This document shows, piece after piece, positions 43,535 through 51,505 of a stretch of DNA of 64,000 nucleotides (within the stretch, counting starts at the first letter, position 1; the number at the start of each line of letters is the position of its first letter). Source of the DNA: Lachnospiraceae bacterium (GTDB lineage Bacteria; Bacillota; Clostridia; Lachnospirales; Lachnospiraceae); NCBI GenBank assembly GCA_014804695.1, contig JAAUZJ010000010.1, forward strand, positions 124,933 through 188,932, written 5' to 3'. The notes beneath the pieces were generated by a model, which saw nothing but the letters and a program-made list of their open reading frames with translations, ran no database searches and was not told the DNA's origin. The position numbers and the translations under genes are program-made.

Positions 43535-45403
43535 ATGAAAAGAAAACTGGCATTATCGGACGAAATCTTAATGCAGGTAGAAAAACCGGCCCGTTATATC
43601 GGAAATGAAGTTAATTCTGTCATGAAAAATAAAGAAGAAGTGGACATCCGTTTTTGTATGTGTTTTCCTGATATTTATGAAATCGGTATGTCGCATCTTG
43701 GGATTCAGATACTATACAGTATGTTCAATTCATGGGATGACGTATGGTGCGAACGTGTGTACTCACCCTGGGTGGACTTGGATAAAATTATGCGCGATAA
43801 GGAGATTGCGCTGTTTGCCTTAGAGTCGCAGGAGCCTGTTAAAAACATGGATTTTCTTGGTATAACCATTCAATATGAGATGTGTTATACCAATATTTTG
43901 CAGATATTGGATCTGTCGCAGATTCCACTGTATGCAAAGGACAGGAGCGAAAATGATCCTATTGTGATAGGCGGAGGCCCCTGCAGCTACAATCCGGAAC
44001 CGATTGCAGATTTTTTTGATTTATTTTATATCGGAGAGGGCGAGACACAATATCGCCTGCTCTTAGACACCTATAAGGAAAATAAGAAAAATGGCGGCAC
44101 ACGTCGTGAATTTTTAGAAAAAGCAGCTCAGATTCCGGGCATTTATGTACCTTTGTTTTATGAAGAAGAATATAAACTGGACGGCACCGTAAAAGGCCGC
44201 AAAAAGCTGTATGACAAAGCGCCTGACACGGTACTTAAGGAAATTGTAATGGAGGTATCTGATACATACTATCCGCTAAAGCCGATAGTGCCTTTTATTC
44301 AGGTAACTCAGGACAGGCTTGTTTTGGAAATACAAAGGGGCTGTATAAGGGGTTGCCGTTTTTGTCAGGCAGGTCAGTTATATCGTCCTGTCAGGGAAAG
44401 GGACGTGGAGATTCTTAAAAAGTATGCAGTGGAGATGTTGAATAACACCGGTTATGATGAAGTTTCCCTAAGTTCTTTAAGTTCCAGTGATTATTCTAAA
44501 TTAAATGAACTGCTCGAATTTCTGATTGGATACTGCAATAACCGTTATATTAATATTTCTCTGCCTTCGCTTCGTATAGACGCCTTTTCGCTGGATGTTA
44601 TGGGAAAGGTACAGGATGTGAAGAAAAGCAGTCTTACATTTGCACCGGAAGCGGGCAGCCAAAGGCTTAGGGATGTTATAAATAAGGGATTAACCGAGGA
44701 TGTTATTTTAGACGGCGCGGCTCTTGCCTTTGAGGGTGGATGGACAAGGGTTAAGCTGTATTTTATGTTGGGACTGCCTACGGAGACGGAAGAAGACATT
44801 TTAGGCATAGGAGATTTATCTAATAAAATAGCGGCAGTCTTCTTTGATACAGTACCAAAAGAGAAGAGAGTAAACGGTAAAGTCCAGATTGTAACAAGCA
44901 CCTCTTTCTTCATTCCCAAACCTTTTACGCCGTTTCAGTGGGCAAAGATGTGTACCAAGGAAGAGTTTATCGAGAAGGCTTACCAGACCAAAAAGGGTAT
45001 AATGTCGCAGCTTAATCAGAAGAGTATTAAGTATAACTGGCATGAAGCGGACGTAAGTGTGCTTGAAGGAATTCTTGCAAGAGGTGACAGGAAACTTGCA
45101 AAGGTGATTTTGACGGCATATAAAAAGGGCTGTTTGTTTGATTCATGGAGTGAATGTTTCCATAATGACGTCTGGATCTCTTGTTTTGAGGACTGCGGCA
45201 TTGATATGGACTTTTATACTACCCGTGAGAGAAACGAAGACGAAATATTCCCCTGGGATTTTATAGATTGCGGCGTTACTAAGGAATTTCTTTTAAGAGA
45301 GTGGAAAAAGGCGATGAAAGGCGAAACTTCCCCCAACTGTAGGAGCCAGTGTCAGGGATGCGGCGCAAACCGTTTCGGGGGCGGAGTGTGTTTTGAACGC
45401 TGA
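43535..45403 (+). CDS. radical SAM protein of the TIGR03960 type
   Basis: The 622-residue protein has a cobalamin-binding-like N-terminal domain (~20-230) followed by the radical SAM domain with GCIRGCRFCQAG (Cys270, Cys274, Cys277). The C terminus has a cysteine cluster CRSQCQGCG...C. The family is regularly encoded next to DUF2344 and RNase E/G in Clostridia, exactly as here. The reaction is unknown to me; an RNA or cofactor modification is likely by context. AAAGG is 7 nt before the ATG. Confidence 0.92.
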   Translation: MKRKLALSDEILMQVEKPARYIGNEVNSVMKNKEEVDIRFCMCFPDIYEIGMSHLGIQILYSMFNSWDDVWCERVYSPWVDLDKIMRDKEIALFALESQEPVKNMDFLGITIQYEMCYTNILQILDLSQIPLYAKDRSENDPIVIGGGPCSYNPEPIADFFDLFYIGEGETQYRLLLDTYKENKKNGGTRREFLEKAAQIPGIYVPLFYEEEYKLDGTVKGRKKLYDKAPDTVLKEIVMEVSDTYYPLKPIVPFIQVTQDRLVLEIQRGCIRGCRFCQAGQLYRPVRERDVEILKKYAVEMLNNTGYDEVSLSSLSSSDYSKLNELLEFLIGYCNNRYINISLPSLRIDAFSLDVMGKVQDVKKSSLTFAPEAGSQRLRDVINKGLTEDVILDGAALAFEGGWTRVKLYFMLGLPTETEEDILGIGDLSNKIAAVFFDTVPKEKRVNGKVQIVTSTSFFIPKPFTPFQWAKMCTKEEFIEKAYQTKKGIMSQLNQKSIKYNWHEADVSVLEGILARGDRKLAKVILTAYKKGCLFDSWSECFHNDVWISCFEDCGIDMDFYTTRERNEDEIFPWDFIDCGVTKEFLLREWKKAMKGETSPNCRSQCQGCGANRFGGGVCFER

Positions 45404-45416
45404 GAGGAGTAACACA

Positions 45417-46196
45417 ATGAAAATCAGGATTAAGTTCGCAAAATACGGAACTCTTAAATTTATTGGGCATTTAGACGTCATGCGTTTCTTTCAGAAGGCA
45501 ATCCGCAGGGCCGGTATTGATATTAAGTATTCGGAGGGGTTCAGCCCCCACCAGATTATGTCTTTTGCCGCGCCGCTTGGCGTAGGAATGGAAAGTATGG
45601 GTGAATATCTCGATATAGAGGTTAATTCGATTACATCCGTTGAGGACATAAAAGCTGCCCTTAATAAAACTATGGTGGATGGTATAGAAGTATTGTCAGT
45701 AAAAATCCTGCCGGATTCAAGCAAAAATGCAATGGCAAGCGTGGCTGCAGCTGCTTATACCATTTCATATAAAGAGGGGAGCTTCCCGATAGAGGATATG
45801 CAGCAGAAACTTGCTGATTTTTATGCAAAAGAAAGTATTGTCGTTACCAAAAAGACGAAAAAAAGTACTATGGATATGGATTTAAAACCCGGAATATTTG
45901 AGCTTAAAATGGACAAGTCTCTAAATATCTTAAGTGATCATGCAGATAGTTCGCAAGATTATCACATGGAACATTTGCAAAACAAACAGATAACGCCTGT
46001 TATATACATGCTGGTAGATGCAAGCAGCAGCGGAAATATTAAGCCTTCTATGGTGCTTGACGCATTTTGTGCTTATTGTAACGTGGAGCTTGAACCGTAT
46101 TCTTGTCAGATTACCAGACTGGATACTTATACCAGAATTACAGGTGAACAAGGAGAGGAAAAGTTAGTTCCGTTGGAGGAAGCCGGGCATGAATGA
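45417..46196 (+). CDS. DUF2344 / TIGR03936 protein
   Basis: About 259 residues, starting MKIRIKFAKYGTLKFIGHLD and containing YSEGFSPHQIMSFAAPLGVGMES, the hallmark of DUF2344. It is often fused to, or encoded beside, the preceding radical SAM protein, so it probably acts with it. GAGGAG is 7 nt upstream of the chosen ATG. Its end overlaps the RNase E/G start by 8 nt, showing translational coupling. Confidence 0.9.
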   Translation: MKIRIKFAKYGTLKFIGHLDVMRFFQKAIRRAGIDIKYSEGFSPHQIMSFAAPLGVGMESMGEYLDIEVNSITSVEDIKAALNKTMVDGIEVLSVKILPDSSKNAMASVAAAAYTISYKEGSFPIEDMQQKLADFYAKESIVVTKKTKKSTMDMDLKPGIFELKMDKSLNILSDHADSSQDYHMEHLQNKQITPVIYMLVDASSSGNIKPSMVLDAFCAYCNVELEPYSCQITRLDTYTRITGEQGEEKLVPLEEAGHE

Positions 46197-47472
46197 GAAT
46201 GAAAAGGGTAAAATCCTTATTCTGGAATTAAATAACAACCTGTTTTCAATTCTGATACGTGGCAATCGTATACTTTTGATACAGTCACAAAACTTGCCTA
46301 GGCAGTCCAAAGTCCTTCCCAAGCAATCACAAGCCAATTCTATGCAATTATTGACCGATATTTATTCAAATAATAAACTTCCAACCGATAATAATTTTGC
46401 GGTAGGAAGTATACATGTGGGCAGGGTAGCGAATGTAGCCGTTAATATAGGAGCGGCATTTGTGGAATTACAAAATAACGAGATGACTTTTTTTCCGCTT
46501 GCGGAGCTAAAGGACGCCATAATCACAAACAGAAAGCCGGACGGCAGACTTAAGTCAGGTGATGAGCTGCTTGTCCAGATTGTAAAAGAGCCTGTTAAAA
46601 CCAAGCTTGCCAGCGTGTCTTCAAAGCTTTCGCTTACCGGTTCTTATGTAATAGTTGAGTATAAGCAGAATGCAGACAGACAGATCAGGATTTCTTCAAA
46701 ACTTGGCGCAAAATATAATCATCTTTATAAAAATCTGGAGCCGCTTAAGGAAATTACGGAAAAATTCAACATAATCATCCGCACAAATGCCGAAAACGCC
46801 GAAGATATTTCGGATGTTATCGACGAAGCCCGCCTGCTGTCGGATAAGTTATCCCATATATTAGAGATTGCCGATAAAAGAACGTGCTTTAGCTGTCTAT
46901 ATAAATGTGAAGAAGAATATATCACTTTTATTAAAAATTGTTACCGATATGAATACGATGAAATTATAACTGATAAAAGGGAAATATATGACAGCCTGCT
47001 TGAAGATGGTATGTTAAAAACTTTAAAAATCCGTTTATATGAAGATAAAATGCTGCCTTTATATAAGCTTTACTCCATAGAAACCAGAATCCGCGAGCTG
47101 ACGGAAAAGAAAGTCTGGCTTAAATCAGGGGCCTATATCATTATCGAACAGACCGAAGCGTTGATTGCGATAGACGTAAATACCGGCAAATATGAATCCC
47201 GCAAAGACAAAGAAGAGACTTATTTCAAAATAAATCTTGAAGCAGCCGAAGAAATTGCGTTTCAACTGCGTGCAAGAAATCTTGCAGGGATGATTTTGGT
47301 AGATTTTATCAATATGACAGAGGAAGAACATGTGGAACGGCTTACGCAGCGCATGAAAGAATTGTTGAAAAATGACGCAATTCCTGCAAATGTAGTTGAC
47401 ATAACTGGGCTTGGCCTTATGGAAATCACCAGAAAAAAGAAGGGGAAACCGTTTGCAGAACAGGGGGTATAG
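46189..47472 (+). CDS. rng: ribonuclease E/G family protein
   Basis: The 427-residue protein has an S1-like domain with an internal insertion (~30-125) and the catalytic DNase-I-like part with IAIDVNTGKYE and GMILVDFINM (metal-binding Asp residues). RNase E/G process rRNA and mRNA 5' ends. The protein ends at LGLMEITRKKKGKPFAEQGV and lacks the CPxC zinc-link found at this point in E. coli RNase E/G, so it may assemble differently. GGAGG precedes the ATG. In the usual clostridial order rplU follows; here five accessory genes intervene. Confidence 0.92.
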   Translation: MNENEKGKILILELNNNLFSILIRGNRILLIQSQNLPRQSKVLPKQSQANSMQLLTDIYSNNKLPTDNNFAVGSIHVGRVANVAVNIGAAFVELQNNEMTFFPLAELKDAIITNRKPDGRLKSGDELLVQIVKEPVKTKLASVSSKLSLTGSYVIVEYKQNADRQIRISSKLGAKYNHLYKNLEPLKEITEKFNIIIRTNAENAEDISDVIDEARLLSDKLSHILEIADKRTCFSCLYKCEEEYITFIKNCYRYEYDEIITDKREIYDSLLEDGMLKTLKIRLYEDKMLPLYKLYSIETRIRELTEKKVWLKSGAYIIIEQTEALIAIDVNTGKYESRKDKEETYFKINLEAAEEIAFQLRARNLAGMILVDFINMTEEEHVERLTQRMKELLKNDAIPANVVDITGLGLMEITRKKKGKPFAEQGV

Positions 47473-47474
47473 CT

Positions 47475-48020
47475 ATGAAGTTATTAAATTTTAAAAAAGT
47501 TCGGGATGGAAAGTACCTTAAAAACTATGAACTGACTTATTTAAATAAAAAAGGTAATGAAAAGGTCTACGAAATTGTCAGCAGACATGAAATAGAGGAT
47601 GAAAATTCACTGGGAAAGACTGTCAGTGGTGTTTCTATTGTGGCTTATTACGAAGATAAGTTACTGCTGCTCAGAGAATTTCGTATGGGTGTGAACCGCT
47701 ATGTTTATAATTTATGCGCAGGTATGATAGAGGAAGGAGAATCTCTTGAGGAATGCATAGAGCGCGAATTATACGAAGAGACCGGACTTAAAGTAAAGAA
47801 GATTTTGCAGATTTTGAAGCCATCCTATGCCGCAGTTGCCTTTTCGGATGTCAAGACACAGATTGCTTTTGTAGAAGTAGAGGGGGGATTTGAGGACCAT
47901 TCCTCGGAAAATGAGGTAATTGAAGCCAAATTCTACAGCAAAGAGGAAGTCCGCGAGCTGTTAGAGACGGAAGAATTCAGCTCAAGGGCACAGATGGCGG
48001 CGTATTTCTTTGTTAAATAG
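47475..48020 (+). CDS. NUDIX hydrolase (ADP-ribose pyrophosphatase-like)
   Basis: The 181-residue protein has a full Nudix box (GMIEEGESLEECIERELYEE followed by TGL; GX5EX7REUXEEXGU) and an N-terminal strand region typical of ADP-ribose pyrophosphatases. It should hydrolyse a nucleoside diphosphate linked to another moiety. It starts 2 nt after the RNase stop, so it is probably translated with it. Substrate assignment is by family only. Confidence 0.92.
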   Translation: MKLLNFKKVRDGKYLKNYELTYLNKKGNEKVYEIVSRHEIEDENSLGKTVSGVSIVAYYEDKLLLLREFRMGVNRYVYNLCAGMIEEGESLEECIERELYEETGLKVKKILQILKPSYAAVAFSDVKTQIAFVEVEGGFEDHSSENEVIEAKFYSKEEVRELLETEEFSSRAQMAAYFFVK

Positions 48021-48138
48021 GTGGTAAATATTGAAAGTTCGCACCTCCATTTTATATGATAAAATTTTTATATAATAAAATATAGTTGACATAAAGTTAC
48101 TTGCAAAACACTTAATCAACTATTATATGGAGGTACTT

Positions 48139-48306
48139 ATGAGCGCTAGAACGATCAACATATTAGTAGGAATACTCTTTTCACTTTCAGGCTGTTTTAC
48201 CTTACTCGACGGTATTTATAATACCAGGGCATCGAATCTTTTTATTGGAGTATGTTTTGTAGTAGTGGGGTGCCTGTATTTTGTAAGGAAGCGGGAACGG
48301 CAGTAA
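48139..48306 (+). CDS. small two-helix membrane protein (55 aa)
   Basis: The 55-residue frame begins MSARTINILVGILFSLSGCF, has a second hydrophobic stretch (FIGVCFVVVGCLYF) and a basic end RKRERQ. GGAGG lies 6 nt before the ATG and an intrinsic terminator begins at its last codons, so it looks like a real gene with its own transcript. A TTGACA occurs about 50 nt upstream, but no good -10 is seen at the right spacing. Function unknown. Confidence 0.7.
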   Translation: MSARTINILVGILFSLSGCFTLLDGIYNTRASNLFIGVCFVVVGCLYFVRKRERQ

Positions 48307-48333
48307 ATATGCCGTTCCTTTTCTGTTTTTTCG
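48294..48333 (+). terminator. intrinsic terminator of the small membrane protein gene
   Basis: GGAACGGC pairs with GCCGTTCC around a short loop that includes the stop codon, followed by a T-rich tail (TTTTCTGTTTTTT). Confidence 0.85.
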
Positions 48334-48420
48334 GACGATACGCTATAGTCTCTCTGTTCCAAACGCGTTGCCATAAATGTTTTGTATTGAAATTCCGTAT
48401 TTCGTCCTGTCACCATATCG

Positions 48421-48478
48421 TTTACATGTAAAATTAAGATGTTTCTTTATAAACCCAACATTATGTATTACACTGTAA
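48421..48478. promoter_or_regulatory. two TTACA/TGTAA palindromes upstream of an XRE gene
   Basis: TTTACATGTAAA (48421-48432) and TTACACTGTAA (48468-48478) share half-sites TTACA/TGTAA. They lie 44-100 nt before the XRE-family start and could be its operators. Confidence 0.4.
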
Positions 48479-48521
48479 TAAATAATCAAGCCGAATGCAA
48501 ACGAAGGAAGGTAGATAATTT

Positions 48522-49376
48522 ATGATGGAGTTTGGGGAAAAAGTAAAGCAGATAAGAGAAGAGCGGGGAATGACGCAACAGACATTAGCAGATAAATTAT
48601 ATGTTACAAGGCAGGCTGTTTCGCGCTGGGAGCGCGGTGCGCGGTATCCGGAGCTTTTGACTGCCAAAAAAATTGCCATAATATTAGATGTCTCCTTGGA
48701 TGAGCTTCTGTCTGGCGAAGAATTGAAGGAAAACATAGGAAGGGAGCCAATACTGGCACGCTCACGGGAAAATATTGTGCAGACCATACTATATACGGTT
48801 GTGATAATTGCATATTTGCTGCTGTGTATGCTAAGCGTTTATTCATTTCTTCGGTCAAATAAAGCCTTGAGCAATACTCCTGCAGGGAAAATCACCATGA
48901 TAACAATGGCTTCGGATATAACTAGATTTATATATCTGATAGCAGCCGCGATTGGCTTGATTTTATCCATAAAAAATAAGTTGACTGCTAAAATAACAGG
49001 ATATATTATGTGTCTTCCATATATTTTGTCGTTTTTGTATGTTTTAATAACGTATATTGATATGCGGATGAACGATAATGGGCATGTGGGTATTTTTGAA
49101 ATGTTCATAGATTTTACAGTACCGCTCATATTCGCGTTGTGTGTTCTGGTATTTTTTGTACTAAAGGAAAGCCGGGTACCACTGGCAATTATCATGGGAA
49201 TATGTATACTTGCAATTGTTCGTATGGGGTATATATATAAAATCATGTTCATGCGTTTTACTGATATGAATTTTATGGCGGCGACAATACAAATGATAGG
49301 GGGAATAAGCATGTATGTCTTGCTGGGATATCAGGCATATGTCTGGGATAAAAAGAAGCATAATGCCTGTGCATGA
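48522..49376 (+). CDS. XRE-family regulator with membrane domain
   Basis: The 284-residue protein starts with a Cro/C1 helix-turn-helix (VKQIREERGMTQQTLADKL, YVTRQAVSRWERG; ~8-65). It continues into a hydrophobic region with about six membrane segments (~92-275). Such HTH-membrane fusions probably sense membrane or small-molecule signals. A purine-rich AGGAAGG lies upstream; ATG codons at 48522 and 48525 are equally possible. It is part of the accessory insertion between rng and rplU. Confidence 0.87.
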   Translation: MMEFGEKVKQIREERGMTQQTLADKLYVTRQAVSRWERGARYPELLTAKKIAIILDVSLDELLSGEELKENIGREPILARSRENIVQTILYTVVIIAYLLLCMLSVYSFLRSNKALSNTPAGKITMITMASDITRFIYLIAAAIGLILSIKNKLTAKITGYIMCLPYILSFLYVLITYIDMRMNDNGHVGIFEMFIDFTVPLIFALCVLVFFVLKESRVPLAIIMGICILAIVRMGYIYKIMFMRFTDMNFMAATIQMIGGISMYVLLGYQAYVWDKKKHNACA

Positions 49377-49406
49377 TTGCCTATGATTATTTAAGGATGT
49401 GGTAAT

Positions 49407-49875
49407 ATGAAAAATTGTAAACTACTTTTGTTCGATTTGGACGGAACTTTACTTCGAAATGATAAGACCATTTCACAAAAAACGTTAAAAACTCTACAGA
49501 ATTGTAGGGGAAAGGGCATATTAATCGGGGTGTCAACATCCAGAGGCGAACAAAATGCATTATGCTTTATAGATGAATTACAACTGGATGTATTGATTGC
49601 AAGCGGCGGGGCTTTGGTAAAATATAATGGCGAATACATATACAAGGCTGAGTTTTCCGGCGAAGAAACGAAAAGAATGAGTCTTTAAAAATGTGTGTAG
49701 AGATTTAATTATAGCTTTTGGTGATGATTATGCTGATATCGGAATGCTTAAATTATGCGGAAGAGGTATTGCTATGGGGAATGCTATAAATGAGGTCAAA
49801 GAAGAAGCGGATTGTGTAATTGGCAGTAACGATGAAGATGGGATTGCAGAGTATTTAGCTGCAATAAAGATTTGA
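49407..49875 (+). pseudogene. collapsed HAD (Cof-type) hydrolase pseudogene
   Basis: The first part (49407-49688, 93 codons) has HAD motif I LLFDLDGTLLRND and the motif II region GVSTSRGE. The second part (49693-49875), in another frame, has the motif IV region IAFGDDYADIGML and the ending GIAEYL. In an intact Cof-type hydrolase about 100 residues of cap domain lie between these. Here the cap is gone and the two halves are out of frame at ~49688-49693, so the gene is dead. Confidence 0.8.
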
Positions 49876-49896
49876 TAACAGGAGGAGTGTACAAAA

Positions 49897-50274
49897 ATGG
49901 AACTTATTATGCAGACATCTTTTACAACGTGTGGTCAGGCATGTATTGCAATGATTACAGGAAAAAGTATAGAGGAAGTAATAAAAGATATGAAAACAAG
50001 TGGACCTACAAGTATAGGACAGTTGATTGAAATATTGGACTTTTACGGAGTGAAACATGCGGAGAAGAATATACGTATTTCAAAAAAGAACCCTACGCCA
50101 TATGAATACTCCATTTTAACAGTGCATACAAATGAGGGATACACTCATTGGACATTGCTATATGATAATAAATATTACGACCCTGAATTTGGGATAATTG
50201 ATGGCGAATATACATATGGAAAAATAACGTCATTTTTGGGAATTTATATTGACAAACTTAACCAAAAAGTATAA
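49897..50274 (+). CDS. C39-like papain-fold protein
   Basis: The 125-residue protein has a peptidase C39-like core: QTSFTTCGQACIAMI (Gln6, Cys12), YTHWTLLY (His84) and YYDPEFG (Asp95). The order Gln, Cys, His, Asp matches an intact papain-type catalytic set. There is no signal peptide, ABC or membrane domain, unlike bacteriocin-processing C39 transporters. It may be a small cytoplasmic cysteine protease or a deamidase-like protein. AGGAGG precedes the ATG. Confidence 0.7.
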   Translation: MELIMQTSFTTCGQACIAMITGKSIEEVIKDMKTSGPTSIGQLIEILDFYGVKHAEKNIRISKKNPTPYEYSILTVHTNEGYTHWTLLYDNKYYDPEFGIIDGEYTYGKITSFLGIYIDKLNQKV

Positions 50275-50373
50275 AATGTTTGAGTATGCCGCACAGTGAG
50301 GTATAAGTATGGAAACATCACCGAAGCTGGCGAGTAATTATGAACAGGTGTTCATAAGAATAGGAGGTGCCAT
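50275..50373 (+). promoter_or_regulatory. rplU leader region
   Basis: The 99-nt gap upstream of rplU contains a perfect 16-nt hairpin (ATGAACA-GG-TGTTCAT, 50339-50354) just before the AGGAGGTG site. It could be part of an L21 autoregulatory leader, but I cannot match it to a known motif. Confidence 0.35.
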
Positions 50374-50679
50374 ATGTACGCAATTATTGCAACAGGCGGA
50401 AAACAGTATAAGGTTTCCGAAGGAGACGTGATTAAGATTGAGAAATTAAACGTCGAGGTAGGAGCTACTGTTACATTTGACCAGGTAATCGCAATCAGTG
50501 ACAAAGAGCTTAAGGTAGCAGGCGATGTTGCAGGTGCAACCGTATCCGGAACAGTTATGGATCAGGGACGCGCTCGTAAAGTTATCGTTTACAAGTATAA
50601 GAGAAAATCCGGCTATCATAAGAAAAACGGTCATAGACAAGCATACACTCAGGTAAAAATTGATAAGATTAACGCATAA
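50374..50679 (+). CDS. rplU: 50S ribosomal protein L21
   Basis: The 101-residue protein starts MYAIIATGGKQYKVSEGD and ends with YKRKSGYHKKNGHRQ, standard for bacterial L21, which binds 23S rRNA. An AGGAGGTG site lies upstream. It starts the rplU-prp-rpmA-obgE run typical of Firmicutes. Confidence 0.98.
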   Translation: MYAIIATGGKQYKVSEGDVIKIEKLNVEVGATVTFDQVIAISDKELKVAGDVAGATVSGTVMDQGRARKVIVYKYKRKSGYHKKNGHRQAYTQVKIDKINA

Positions 50680-50709
50680 TTTTTCCGGATAAATGCTTAA
50701 AGGTGTGAA

Positions 50710-51036
50710 ATGACAACAATAACATTTCATAAAACAAAGTCAGGAGAGTATACAGGTTTTACATGCAGCGGTCATGCTGGATTTGATGATTACGGTAAAG
50801 ATATCGTATGCGCATCGATTTCCGTGCTGATAATCAATACGATCAATTCTTTGGATGAGATCGTACATGAAAGGATGTCGGTAAAGACTGATGAACAAAG
50901 CGGTTATATTGCATGTGAGTTTAAAGGTCCTTTAAAAGAAGGCTCGAAAGTATTAGTAGACTCTCTGGTGCTTGGAATTTCCCAGATTGCTAAACAATAC
51001 GGGGAAGAATATTGTAAATTAGAATTTGAAGTCTGA
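50710..51036 (+). CDS. prp: ribosomal-processing cysteine protease Prp
   Basis: The 108-residue protein has the catalytic pair His22 (CSGHAGF) and Cys34 (DIVCASISVL), as in Staphylococcus aureus Prp. It trims the N-terminal leader from L27, an essential step in Firmicutes. The neighbouring rpmA gene indeed encodes that leader. It lies between rplU and rpmA as usual (ysxB in Bacillus). Confidence 0.96.
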   Translation: MTTITFHKTKSGEYTGFTCSGHAGFDDYGKDIVCASISVLIINTINSLDEIVHERMSVKTDEQSGYIACEFKGPLKEGSKVLVDSLVLGISQIAKQYGEEYCKLEFEV

Positions 51037-51107
51037 GATGATTGTGAAACTCTGTTTTGGTTGGCAGTTTTACAATTTACAGTCTGAAAGAAAGGAGCAA
51101 TATAATT

Positions 51108-51395
51108 ATGTTAAATATGAACCTTCAATTTTTTGCACATAAAAAGGGTGTTGGTTCTACCAAGAACGGTAGAGATTCCGAATCCAAGAGATTAGGTGCA
51201 AAGAGAGCTGACGGACAATTCGTTAAAGCAGGAAATATCTTATATAGACAGCGTGGAACCAAAATTCATCCGGGTGTAAACGTAGGACTTGGCGGAGATG
51301 ATACTTTATTCGCATTGGTTGACGGTGTACTTAGATTTGAAAGAAAAGGAAGAGACAAAAAACAGGCTTCCGTATATCCTGTAGAGGGAAAGTAA
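51108..51395 (+). CDS. rpmA: 50S ribosomal protein L27 (with cleavable leader)
   Basis: The 95-residue L27 begins [20 protein letters not shown]. The nine-residue leader ending in QFF before AHKKG is the Prp cleavage signal. The mature N terminus reaches the peptidyl-transferase centre. I chose the ATG at 51108, with AAAGGAG upstream, because the leader begins there. Confidence 0.98.
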   Translation: MLNMNLQFFAHKKGVGSTKNGRDSESKRLGAKRADGQFVKAGNILYRQRGTKIHPGVNVGLGGDDTLFALVDGVLRFERKGRDKKQASVYPVEGK

Positions 51396-51505
51396 GAGAA
51401 TTTAACTCTTAAAATGCGAATGAATCGGGCTTCAAACATATCTTGTTTGGAGCCTTTTTTCCTAAGAGAGATTAGTGTGAATGATAGAAAGGCATGGTTA
51501 TTGAT

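Noticed and set aside
48421-48478. BlaI/MecI operators
   Set aside because: The half-site spacing (0 and 1 nt) differs from TACA-N2-TGTA and no BlaI or BlaR gene is present.
50275-50373. L21 leader riboregulator as a firm call
   Set aside because: Only one short hairpin is visible and I could not match a known leader structure, so it is listed with low confidence.
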